Shown in pieces: positions 23,591 to 34,129 of a stretch of DNA of 64,000 bases. Within the stretch, counting starts at the first letter, position 1, and each line of letters begins with the position of its first letter. Made by a program: the position numbers and the translations under genes. The DNA comes from Sitta carolinensis. Its lineage: Eukaryota; Chordata; Aves; Passeriformes; Sittidae. The notes beneath the pieces are model-generated. The model was not told the origin of the DNA. It did no database searches and was given only the letters and a program-made list of their open reading frames with translations. The stretch is from NCBI GenBank assembly GCA_032173965.1, contig CM063283.1:108276108-108340107 (forward strand), written 5' to 3'.

Positions 23591-24425
23591 ATGAAAACTC
23601 AGGGACTACCTTAAATATCCCTAGCTAAGCCTTCTTAAAACTCCTATTAAAATACGAACACCGCAGTCAAGACGGCAGGCTGGAGGTCTGCCCAGTGGCC
23701 AAATAAATCAAAATATTCCAGATATCCTGTTTTCAAGAGCGCCCATTAAACCTGACAACTGGCTAATACCAAAGGCAGCATGGATCTGAAAAAACGCGAC
23801 CCTTCCTGCAAAGAAGCCCGGGTTTATTTCTTGCTTTATCAAAGCAGGGCTTCACTGTTTTAATGCCGTCCTCTTCCCAGGGGCTGTAGAAAAGGGTTGC
23901 TGGGGGCCGGTGAGAGGCTCAGGGCAGCTGGGTTATAGCCGCAGTTCCTCACACCCCCAGCCCCAAAAGCAGCACCAGCCCCTGACCAGCCTCTGCCAGA
24001 GACCTCTCTGCCCAGGACCGTGGCTCAAAATGCCAGGCTTTAGGCCAGTGTGAAAAACACCCCTTTATCTGCATTTGCTGCCTTGATGACGTCCGCAGGC
24101 ACGTTCTGTGCTCTTCATCTGTTTTCTCAAATAAATTAATAAATAAAAGACAGAGAGGCTCGAAATACGGACAGAGAAAATGAACAGATTTTGATCTAGT
24201 AAGCAATTTGAATCTGGGCTGGCAAGCTGCGTTCGTTCATTCATTAATTCTGCCGTGTGCTCAGAAAACCCCAGCAGGACTCTTCCAGCGCAAGAACTTC
24301 CGACTGTGAAATAAACCCCGCGAAACCAGATTAGCTATAAGGTATGTATCAGCCAGGTCCTAGGCATTAATTCTAGCATACTTTCTCTGCACTGTACCTT
24401 GCCAGAGCCTGTTTTCTGGATCGGG
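23591..24425. other. Candidate conserved element downstream of CpG island
   Basis: Repeat-free DNA with TTCATTCATTAATTCTGCCG near 24235, CCGCGAAACCAGATTAGC near 24318 and GCATTAATTCTAGCA near 24364. A very good splice-donor sequence (AAG/GTATGT) is at 24341/24342, so a non-coding first exon starting in the CpG island could end here. It would be long (about 0.8-1.1 kb) unless an internal splice is used. No acceptor partner could be identified. Confidence 0.28.
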
Positions 24426-24429
24426 TGTT

Positions 24430-27400
24430 GCTCAGTGGAGGGCATAAGCTCTCTGAAGTTTCCTGTCTTCCACCTCCCCCTGTATTGCCATTCCTTGCTC
24501 AATAAATAAAAAAATATTATGATATGTGCTATCAGTGAGTCTTGATTTAGCAGTTAAAAGCAACATTATCAATACCTTGTCTTTCAGTGTCACATAACTC
24601 AAAAGTGGCTGAATGGTTTTGTTCTGGAATTACAAAAATTAATCATTTTGGGTTTAGCCCAAGCAGAGAAAATATCACCTTAAAACTTCAACATTCATAG
24701 TCAGAATATATTTAACGTGCAGAAACTGATGGGGCAAGATAGAAATCTCTGCATAACTTAGTGCAGTCTTCCACCTCATAGGTCTGTGTTGTACTGAATC
24801 ACAAGGTGATTACTGTCTGTATGAGTGACTTCGATTATAGTATTATCATCTTATTTATCATTTGATAAATTAAGTGGGATGGGGGCCTGTTTGTGTCGGG
24901 TGCTGTACACTCAGATGTGCTCAGCCAAGATCCTGAGGACATCCATAAAGTGAATGGGACATGAGTGGGAATCTTCAGACAAGGATCTCCTTCCACAAGC
25001 TGCCATAGGAAAGCTGTGGTCTGGCTTGCCAGCAAACTCCTGGTTGTCTCTCTGTGCTCCTGTGGCCTGAACATAGATCAGTCAATGCAAAGTCAATGCT
25101 AAGTCCATTTGTACAGACTTTTTTAGAAGTGGACACTGAGCAGGCTTGGGCTGCTGGGGACTTTTTTAAAAAAAAGACAAAATCTTCAGCTCATCTGGGT
25201 CTCAAACATTTTTATTATTATAGCCAACTACAGCATGGTTTATGACATAGTTAAAATTCATGTATTGTCTCCACTGCAATTTCAATACTTTATTCCAATT
25301 TCAATACTTTATTGGTTATGGGAAAATCTAACACATGGTAATGGTAAAGCTTCAGTCATGAAGTGAGCTGGGATGATCCTGTGAGTACTGAATCTCTCCT
25401 CACAAATGCTAAAACAAAACTTGGCCAATGAGTTTCCCACTCTGTGGAAAAGCTTCAGCTGCCAGCACCTTTGACATACCTGCTCTGAAGATGAATGTCT
25501 TTGATTTCCCATTAATATCAGTCTGGCACCTTTCCAATATATCAGCTCAATTTCATTTTTTTTCAGGGAGTGCCTTTGTACACGGCATGTGTATGTGTTC
25601 CTGCTGTCATTCTAAAGTGTGGAAAAGTCACTGGCCTACTAATTCCCAAACTCTCACTGAACTGAAATTTGGAAACACAAAGAACTTCTTCAGTTTGTCC
25701 TGCAAATCTCACTTTTTGAATTGGATCTTTCCATACAAAGTTCTCACCAAGACAGTTTTTCTCTGGTGACATTCATCCACTCAAGAGCCATGTCACAGAG
25801 AGCAAGGATGAAAAAGTGCACAAGGTATTTTTTCTTTTCTCTCATCTATCCCAGTCAGAGAAGACGGTTCACGGGTTGGAGAATTTAGCTTCATCAGAGT
25901 CCTCCACTTCTATTTATCAAGTTTTAGTCCAAATAATAGCTGTGAAAATGTTTAATTTGTTAGCAGTGAAAATGCTTAGCTGACATTGATTTTGGAGCTA
26001 CATGTTGCTGAATATAAGCTTGTGCTTTTGCTCCTGAGCCATCGGATGAAATGCAAGAGCATGTTCAGATGCTGGCTGAGATGAGAGTCTCCAAGGTGCA
26101 TGTGTTAACACTGCAGTGAAGAAAGCAGTCTCATCCCACAGACTTTAAAGAATACACATGGCTTTTTAGTTCTTAGACAACTGTGAGCATCATCTTTTCC
26201 TGTACTAATATATTCTGTTTTCTGTTTTCACAAGACTTCAAGGGACAGCGAAATTGCTTCAAACCAATTTCATCATGTGAAAAAACAATTAACAGCATTG
26301 CCAGGAGAGGAACATTCTAGGTATTCATCACGAATTCAGCAGTCACAAATAGACCACAGGCACTCTTCCCTCTGAAAATAGCATTTAGAAATATATATTG
26401 TATAATATTCTGTAATTCTAACTTTAATTTATAAATCTTTATAAATTCCATGGGCAGGGGACACACAGGAGCTTTTTGTTCTGGAATATATATTTATTTC
26501 ATAGATAAAAGACAAAGAGCCTTCTAATATCAGACTAGATGCCTCTGCCTGTGCTGAAATCAAGTCATACTTCCTTTTTCTGAAGTTTGATAGGATGAGC
26601 TTCTTCATATTCTCCTTCTAGAGCAGGTTTGACAAGTTGTAAATCCTTCTTCCAGACATTTTTAAACCCCTTCCACTTTCACAACAGCCTTTGCAAAGCA
26701 GACAAAGAGGGGAGGAGGAACTAAACCCCTTCATTGCCTACTTTATCTTCTCTCATGAGCCCTGCCCAGCACAGTACAGGAGCTGCTGTTTGCATGATTC
26801 TCAACACTCAGCTCCCTGTGCCGATGGTGCTCCTTGTATGAGCAGATGTTTTTTTGAAGTCATAGCACGTGTCCTTCTCAGAGCTTCTACTTTCAAATAC
26901 AGCGTCCTTGCTCTCAAAATGTGACCAAATGCTTTCTTTCTCCCCTTACTGTTTCAGATCTATCCAGGCACTGTAAGTTCACTTCATCAAGGGATCCAGG
27001 TGCCCTGTAGAGGTGGCTGATACTTCCTCTGTTCCTTGTGCCAGCTGCAAACTCCTACACAGTGAATTTTTTTCCCTGACACACAAGCCAAAGTTCACTG
27101 ACCTCAGTAGTCAGAATGGTGGATAGAAGAGGAGAATATGACTTTGTTCTTCTGGACAGATGTAAACAGACTTCTTGCTTCTGCTGCAAGAGAGAAGTGT
27201 GTCTCATGCAGTTCAGATCCACCACAGCTCTGCAGCCCCCTGGACTTCAATCCTCAGATGCAAACACAGCAGTGAAGGTCCAAGTTACAACTTCCTTTAT
27301 GGCTTCTACTAACAATATGGTTTAAAAGGTGGGAAACCAGTAAGTGTCATTTTCTGTACTCAGACTGATTTCTTGAGCTCCCCACCAGCAGCAGAGATGT

Positions 27401-30400
27401 TAAGTTCAATGGCTCAGAGCTCTGGCAGAACATGACACAAACCCAAACTCTCATTTCAGCTCCTACCTGAGGGCCAGATTAAATCAAATCTGTGTCTCAA
27501 CCCTGCTAACAGATCCCACAGACAGCAGCCCCCATCCACAGCCTCAAGTTCGAGAGGGGCTCTGTGTGTCATTTCCTTGAAGGGTAGATGGGGATAAAGT
27601 GTTTACGGTGCAACCCCACACTACAAATTTTACTGTGATTGTGCAACAGCAGGAAACACCACAGAGCCAGTAGAGTATTTCGAAACGCATTATAAGTGAC
27701 AGAATAAACACAATTTTTTTTTACCGGATCAGAATGAAGTAAGATGGGTATTTCAATTGCTTACACAGACCAAACCCACGAAGATATGCCCAAAACTGCT
27801 AGCTTTATCCTTATGGCTTTACAGCATTTCAAGTTCTCGAGAGCTCCAGAGAATCCACATAGATCTCATCTCCTGATATATGGGTTTGCTTGTGAAAACC
27901 TCACTTTGGAACCAAGAGAGATAGCCAGACATGTCCTGCATCCTAGGCTAATTGTACAAGACACTATTATTTATTCCATTCAGTAAGTGTTCATCTGTTA
28001 GTGATGATTGCAATGCCTATAAGAAGGCTGATACTTCCTAGCAAGGAATATATACTTCCTGACATTTTTATGGTTAATAGAAACTGTCACAGAAACCACT
28101 ACAAGGGGGATATGTACAGGCTTGATTTTCAACTTAACAGTAAATCACTCCAGATTAGAATTAGATATCATGACAGAATCCTTCATCCTGTAAATTTCCA
28201 GAATGCAAGTAACAGTGGCTGTGGGAAAAATTGTGATAAAACTAGAAAAAAGTTTCTCATTTGGTTTTTCCTCCAGTGTGCCTGAGATCATGTCTTTTCT
28301 GTAAGTGACAATTCATTACAAATGTGTGTGCTCTTTCATTGATGGCTATTGTACTAATAATAGGAAGTGGTCCTTCTTGTAGGTCATGACTCCTTGGGCA
28401 AGAGGCAATGCAAAGAAGGAAGGGAAAAATGGGCATCATGCCAGAGAAATCGCAGGCAGCATGAGACCTACACTGATACCAGAGTCTGAGTCATCCCAAG
28501 ACCCTGAAAATACAAACAACTCACCAGCACCTAGTGGAGCTCATACCATCAGTCTGCTGAGATGAGGACATGAGGGTTGTTGTCATAGGTGAGGATGTCT
28601 TTACCTAAAAATTCTTATTCCTGGTTTTGAGCAGCTGCAGACATCTCTAGTGTTTGTGCCATTGATCTGCTGCCAAATACCACAGTAGCCTCAAAGTAGT
28701 TTTGTGGTGATTACAATGGTCATAGGACATAGGAATGTCTAGAGACAATATCTTTTTAAAGACCAACTTACTACAGGTGGAAAAATTAGACCAGCTTCTT
28801 CTGGGCACAGGAAGTCTTTATGCAGGACTCCAAAAGCCACTCCTTGGAATTACTCCAAATAGAAAACAATCAGCACAAATGACCAACGTCTTCCTGACAA
28901 TTAAAGCTCAGATTTTCCCTTCCAGCAAGGAACTGATTGAGGGTTAGTTTTGTACCCCCCACCCTTCAGAATAGCCTATTGTCCCCCAGCAAGTGCTGAG
29001 GTGCTTCTAGAGACTCAGAGTGGTTCTGTCACTGAGCCATTCCCCTGTTACATAGGTGCTCCTGGCCTGCCTGACATTGCGCTCCTGGCTGGCTGTAAAA
29101 TCTTGTTCCTTTTGGGATTCCCCCTTGCCTGACATGGAGATGAGGCCTTCTTTCTGCCCAGCATTTTCTTTCTCATGGAAAAGCCACAGCACCATGGGAC
29201 AGCATGTTTGGGGTGGAGCATACTCATGAAGCAAGGTTATACCACAACTTGCAAGGCTCCCAGTACCACCATCCCATGAAGGAGGCACATCCCCTGGCTG
29301 CTCTCTTTCAACTGGACTCTCCTTACAGTAGCCAGAACCATTTCAACAGCAGTGACACTGTACTGTACATCCTTCTGCAGGCCTTGCCAAAGCACCAGTC
29401 ACACGCTGTTTACCACAAGCCAGAGAATTCACTAAATCTGGCCTATTTTGAGTCAAACAGGGCGGTTCCAGCCCTTAGGAGGACAGCCCTGCCAGCTGCC
29501 CTCTCTCTTGCACAATAGGGAGAAGAAGGGGACATCCATCTCCAGAGCCCAGGCTGAGAGCAGCCGCGGCAGTGTGTGCAAGGAGACAGGTGGCTGGTGG
29601 GGAACCACAATGGAAAGGCAATTGCACGGCACTCTTACATAGTACAGGCACGTGGAAAAGGCTGCGAGCAGCCTAAGCCAATTAATTTCCATATTCCCTT
29701 TCAGTCAGATCTCAAAACGAAGCATGCTGCATTCAGCGCCAGGACACTCCAGAGAGGAAGGGGGGAAGAAAAGAAAAAGGAGGAAAAAAAAAATGATTCA
29801 GCAATTGGCAAATTCAGAGAAAGGGCAGGAGGAACGGGCCTGAAGAGATGAATCAGCATTGGCTTCAGGTGATGGAGGGAAGGAGGCATTTCTGCTCTGC
29901 TGATTTGTGCAGGCTGATTGAAGTCAGCCCAGCACTGGCACTGCATAGGAACAGAACCTGCCTGATGGGCTGTGAACACTGCCAGGGGAAAAACCTGGCA
30001 GTCATGCAGACAACATCTTTATTGAGTACATTTTGTGACCTCCCAGCTGATTGGACATTTTTATACTTACTTATAGTAGACCTTATAGATGCTGGGGGAG
30101 GTGGCGAAGGGACTGTTGTGTGGGGTTTTTTATGTGTATGGTGATAGGGTATGGGGTAGTGAATTTTAAGCAGGCTGCATGAAATTCAATTGCTTAATCT
30201 TAAATTACAAGGCAAAGCAGTTTTTTGAGATGGAAATCCTTCTGATTCACAGATTCCTTTGCCTCTTTTAAGGAACAAATGAGTAAACAAACTATGAAAA
30301 TGTTGCTTGCTTTTTCAGAATTTGCTAGCAGAGATATATATATTTTTTTCCTGTGGCATTTGGCAGGGCCTCTTTTCCCATCTGTAGCAGGTAGCTAGGA

Positions 30401-31110
30401 GAATATGATTCATGATGAACAGATACGGTTTCCAACACTTTTCTATTGTATAGCCAAGAGCTGAGCCTATTGGTTAAAATGCCCTATGGATGTTAATTAA
30501 AGTTTACCAGAGATTACAAAACCTATTCCAGTCCCCTTGAAAGCCCTAGTGTAAGCAGTGGGCCAAAAATATTTGTAAAGGATATATCCAATGGTTTGGT
30601 AAAATGCTAAGAGTCCTTAGTCAGCCAAGTAAAGCCTCCTGGGATTACCCAAGGATTACTCACAGAGTAATTGCTGCAGCCTCAAACTCTTCTGTGCCCA
30701 CTCTCTGACAATCAAGTTGCTGTAGGAAGAGCACCCTTCAAAGAAGATAAATAGCCAGGCATGAGTGCTGGAGTGGGTGCTAAGAGGTTCTGAAAACCCA
30801 GCCCTGGGTCTCATGCTAGCACCAGGCACCCAAAATGAGTGGATGGTTCTGGGAAAAATCACCTGCTCCACTCTGGGGTTTGTGCCTCTGGGAGCAGCAC
30901 ATTTTCCTGCTTCACTTCATGGGGTGTGATGAGGCGACCCAATGCACCAAACACTGCAGAGCTCTCAGGTGCCCGGCTAGTGGGGCTGCAGAAGGGCCAC
31001 TGGAGCAGGCAACCTCTCGCAGCAGGAGGTGCAGAGGAGAAGAGAGAAGGTGTTAACTATCAGCACACTCATTCCCTCACATTCAGTCACCAGGAGGAAT
31101 AAACATCATG
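24430..31110. other. Long AT-leaning unique stretch, no gene recognised
   Basis: No exon or repeat family was recognised in this 6.7 kb. Minor items are a 19-bp-period duplication of CAATTTCAATACTTTATT at 25277-25313, a very AT-rich patch at about 26385-26510, and enhancer-like TAAT words near 30180-30230 and 30490 (GTTAATTAAAG). The frames at 27744-27986 and 28001-28285 have protein-like composition but match no family I know. Confidence 0.4.
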
Positions 31111-31114
31111 AACT

Positions 31115-31295
31115 GAGTCATTACAGGAGATTTTTGTTCATTTGTTTATTTTTTAGATACATCAGACCTGCCTGAAACAGTCATACGCTGTCATTGTAGT
31201 TAAAATTACTCTCCCAAAGAAATAATTACCAAGCAGGTAATCTTCTCTTAATAAATAATACGTACATGATCACACACTTCCCTAATTCTTTTCAA
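31115..31295. other. Candidate conserved non-coding element
   Basis: Contains ACGCTGTCATTGTAG, GAAATAATTACC and CAGGTAATC words. ATTACC and GGTAAT form a perfect inverted repeat around a 5-base spacer near 31226-31242. Repeat-free and AT-rich with rare retained CpGs. Functional reading is inference. Confidence 0.28.
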
Positions 31296-31379
31296 CCCAG
31301 AAAAAAAATTCTGTAAAACAAAAGTGGCTTTCCTGTTTCCTCCTCCCCCTTATGTTGTGAATCAGGACATCCATGCATT

Positions 31380-31800
31380 ATTGAGGCCTGCTCAAAATGG
31401 AGCAGCCTTTAAAGCAGAGTCTCTGTATTGAGGATTATGTGTGGATTATTGCTGAGAGATCATTCAGCACCGGAGCTAAGCATTTACCCAGAAATCATTT
31501 GTAATACCGGTTGCCCCTTATTTTGGCTAATAGCGGTTGTAAGGACAATTGGATCAGTGCTGTGTACCTGTCAACGGCGCCGAAATTCCCCGCGCAGCCC
31601 CGAATCGTGTGCGGCACGATTACCAAGGGGAGCTCAGCGCTGCGCCTTATCTCTCCTGTAAATCCTCTTAATGCCGTGGCTGCCGGAGCCGGCACTGCCG
31701 GCAGTGCCCCCGGGGACTCGGGTGAACCGATCCCGGGCCGGGAGCCCCGCGCAGGCAGGGAAGGGGCTTCACGCCTGCGAGAAGCAGGATGCGGATGCAG
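31380..31800. promoter_or_regulatory. CpG island fused to an enhancer-like element
   Basis: 31380-31560 is AT-rich and motif-dense (GGATTATGTGTGGATTATTGC, AATACCGGTTGCCCC, GCTAATAGCGG). It runs directly into 31561-31800, where I count about 25 CpGs in 240 bp. An AT-rich enhancer-like block abutting a CpG island is typical of developmental-gene regulatory DNA. No recognised exon follows, and the overlapping 179-codon plus frame at 31511-32050 has no family resemblance. Confidence 0.5.
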
Positions 31801-32224
31801 GAGAAGCAAGGTGGAGGAGCAAAGGAGGAGAGGAAGGAGATGGAGGGCAAGGGAAAGGCTGCCTGGTGTCCATCAGTTCCTACCCATGCTGATTCTCAGA
31901 GGGGCTTTTGCAGCACATCTCCTCCCCACGAGCGGCAAAAGCTCACCCGCCTCCCCTTTCTCCTCCTCGCTCGGAGTGAAGGGAGCAGGTTTCCCAAATG
32001 GAGCAGAAGGCCCAGCTTGCCCACCCACACCGGGGATCCCGTCACCGTGAGCAGGCCACACGCCTTGCTCTTTGGAAAAAGCCAACCTTTCCCATGCCAC
32101 AAAAGAAGCAGCACTACAGACCTCAACCCACTGCATCTCCCTGCCGCTGCAGCGGGTGTTTTTAAACAAATTCCTGCCTGACTGAAAGAAGGGAGGAGGG
32201 GGGGATAAAAAAACGGTTCCTTGG

Positions 32225-32410
32225 GTTTTATCCATTTTGCATGCACATAAAAGATGAACTTCCCTTTGGAAACAAAACGCACAGAGTTGCGGTTTGAAAG
32301 GGGCCCCAATTTGGCTTCGACCGGGTGCAACTAATTGCAGTTGCGAGCGCCGGCAGGTGCGAGCAGGCAGCTGAGGAGCCTCCTCCCCCCAGCCCTGCCT
32401 GCCCCCGGCA
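32225..32410. other. Candidate conserved non-coding element
   Basis: Contains TTTTGCATGCACATAAAAG near 32235, AAACGCACAGAGTTGCGG near 32274 and CAACTAATTGCAGTTGCGAGCGCCG near 32327, in a setting of retained CpGs. The 205-codon minus-strand frame that spans it (31873-32490) is compositionally typical of GC-rich chance frames. Confidence 0.28.
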
Positions 32411-32542
32411 CGGGGCATGTCCAGACCTTGCGGGAGCCAGGAGATGTGAGGGACAGCACCGCAGGGGCAACGGGGCACCCTTGCATCCACTCTGCTCCTG
32501 CATTTCTGCTACGGCTCTCTTCAACGTCAGCACAGCTGGAGA

Positions 32543-32644
32543 TGGTCCTAGAAGGCCCTGAAAGATTCTGAAAGGTCCAGAAGGTTCAGAAGGCCCTGGA
32601 AGGTTCTGAAAGGTCCCAGAAGGTTCTAGAAGGCCCTGGAAGGT
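32543..32644 (+). repeat. GAAGGTTCT-type tandem array with heat-shock-element matches
   Basis: About two and a half copies of a 38-40 bp unit, itself built from ~10-bp subunits of the form AGAAGGTYCT. At 32619-32631 the sequence reads GAA-gg-TTC-ta-GAA, a perfect three-unit heat shock element (nGAAnnTTCnnGAAn), the binding geometry of a trimeric HSF. A two-unit GAAnnTTC occurs at 32580-32587; other units have one-base spacing and would bind poorly. It may be only a minisatellite, but the match to HSE geometry is exact. Confidence 0.75.
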
Positions 32645-32690
32645 TATAAAAGACTGTTGCAGCCAACTTGGGACAGGATGATGCTTGTAA
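32645..32690 (+). promoter_or_regulatory. Candidate TATA promoter downstream of HSE array
   Basis: TATAAAAG at 32645-32652 lies 13 bp after the perfect heat shock element and would place initiation near 32673-32685. A GTAAGT splice donor word lies at 32687-32692. HSE-TATA spacing this short is seen in compact heat-shock promoters. The site has not been shown to drive transcription. Confidence 0.3.
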
Positions 32691-32730
32691 GTTAAGAGCC
32701 TCTCCTAGCCCCTCTGTCCCCCAGCTGTAG

Positions 32731-33048
32731 ATGCACCCTGCCACCATGTCGGGAGGGAAAATTGCAGCTACGGCAGAACTGCAAACACCTCAAATCTTTC
32801 CTCGATTTTATCCATTTCTTGGCTGGGGAGAGGTTGTCTATACCCTGTGTTTCTTGTTGGCCTCCCCTCCACCTGCCCTGAACTGGAGCGCACAGGGGTT
32901 TCACCAAGGGCTGTGCAGGTCCAGGCTAGGTGTCCATCTCCATCCATCACAGGCTCCCAAGCCAGCCACTGTGCTCCACTTTCAGCTGCCACACTGGAAC
33001 GTCGCTGATGTTGGGCTGGTTGTTTTCTTAGATGCAATGTTCACATAG
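32731..33048 (+). other. Candidate short ORF downstream of HSE/TATA, unproven
   Basis: An open frame of 105 codons from ATG at 32731, or 100 codons from the in-frame ATG at 32746. The second ATG sits in a perfect GCCACC upstream context. The predicted peptide has a basic start, a hydrophobic stretch around residues 30-45 (counting from the second ATG) that could insert in a membrane, and a Pro-rich middle. It matches no family I know. A minimal upstream frame (ATG at 32681, stop at 32693-32695) would precede it in a transcript from the TATA candidate. No AATAAA signal was seen in the following 300 bp, which argues against a simple single-exon gene. Confidence 0.15.
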
Positions 33049-33059
33049 ACCTGGCAGCA

Positions 33060-33675
33060 GATGGAGGCATTTTCATGGTCTGTCACTGGCAGGCCAGTTG
33101 CCATGCCTTGGCTCACTGCTGCTCCCCAGGACAACTTCACTCCAGACAGGAGTTGTTTCTTCCTGTTCTGATTTTGGGATGCTCCTTGCCCTGGCCAAAT
33201 TCAGCTCAGCACAGCAAGAGGAACACAAAGCACACTTTATCAGTATCTCTCCTAAAAGCTCATTTTTCCTGCAATGCTTTTAGGAGGGCAGAAAATTACA
33301 TTTGCCATCTTAATTCTTTCATTCCTTTAATGTCTTTAAAGAAGTAACTGAATCACTGAGATAATGCACGGGCTTGCATGGAGGGGATCTGTGATCCTGT
33401 TGCCCACGCTCTTCTCCTCCCACTCTTACCAATTTGTCCCCTTACTTCTTAACAGCCCAGGGTATGAAATGAAGTGTCATGAGTCAATTTGGGTAAGTGC
33501 TGCAAGTTTCCTGCACAGTGTCTCTGTACTTCAAGGGCCTGTGAATCACAGGGGTATTCCAAAGGCAGAACAAGCTGGCTTGATAATCTAACCCGAGCTC
33601 CTGAGTAATACACACACTGAAGGACATCTCTGAATTCATTCCTGAATGAACTAGAGCATATCTCTGGCAGGGGAG
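33060..33675. other. Intergenic or intronic DNA, nothing specific seen
   Basis: Unique sequence with short open frames only and no recognised motif. Confidence 0.4.
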
Positions 33676-33679
33676 GAAA

Positions 33680-34120
33680 TCTAATCCTGATTTAAAGTTG
33701 TTGGTGATAGTCTCCACAGTCCTTGGTAATTAGTTCCACTGGTTAACTACCCTCACTGTTAAACATCTGCACCTTATTTGTTGTCAAAATTTGTCTGGCT
33801 TCCAACTTCCAGTTGGATCATATTATAGTTGCATCAGCTAGATTGAAAAGCCTTCTATTATCACATTTCTGTTCCCCATGTCAGTACTTAGAGGCTGTGA
33901 TCAAGTCATCCTCTCAAGTCATCCTCTCAACTGTGTCTTCGTTAGGCTAAACAGATGGGGTGTCTTCTCCAGTCTGTCACTTCAAGCCACATTTTCCAGT
34001 ATTTAGTCATTTTGCTCCGTGGCCTTTCTTGGATTTGTCCTCACCTCATCCACAACCTTCTCGAACTGTTAGACGCATTCATCTTCCTCATCAATACTCT
34101 CTAGATGTGGTGTTCCCTGC
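33680..34120 (-). mobile_element. Ancient CR1 LINE 3' fragment, reverse orientation
   Basis: The plus strand reads as the reverse complement of a known amniote CR1-type 3' region. The diagnostic string of phrases is present in order: GGTAATTAGTTCCACTGGTT, ACCCTCACTGTTAAACATCT, TTGTCTGGCTTCCAACTTCC, CTGTGATCAAGTCATCC, then CTAGATGTGGTGTT near the right end. It is strongly diverged and contains a 14-bp internal tandem duplication (TCAAGTCATCCTCT, about 33901-33928). No intact frame remains. Boundaries are approximate. Confidence 0.75.
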
Positions 34121-34129
34121 AGTCACAGG

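Noticed and set aside
31873..32490. 205-codon minus-strand open frame
   Set aside because: It spans a CpG island edge and two candidate elements, has the composition of GC-rich chance frames, and overlaps equally long frames on other frames and strands. No domain recognised.
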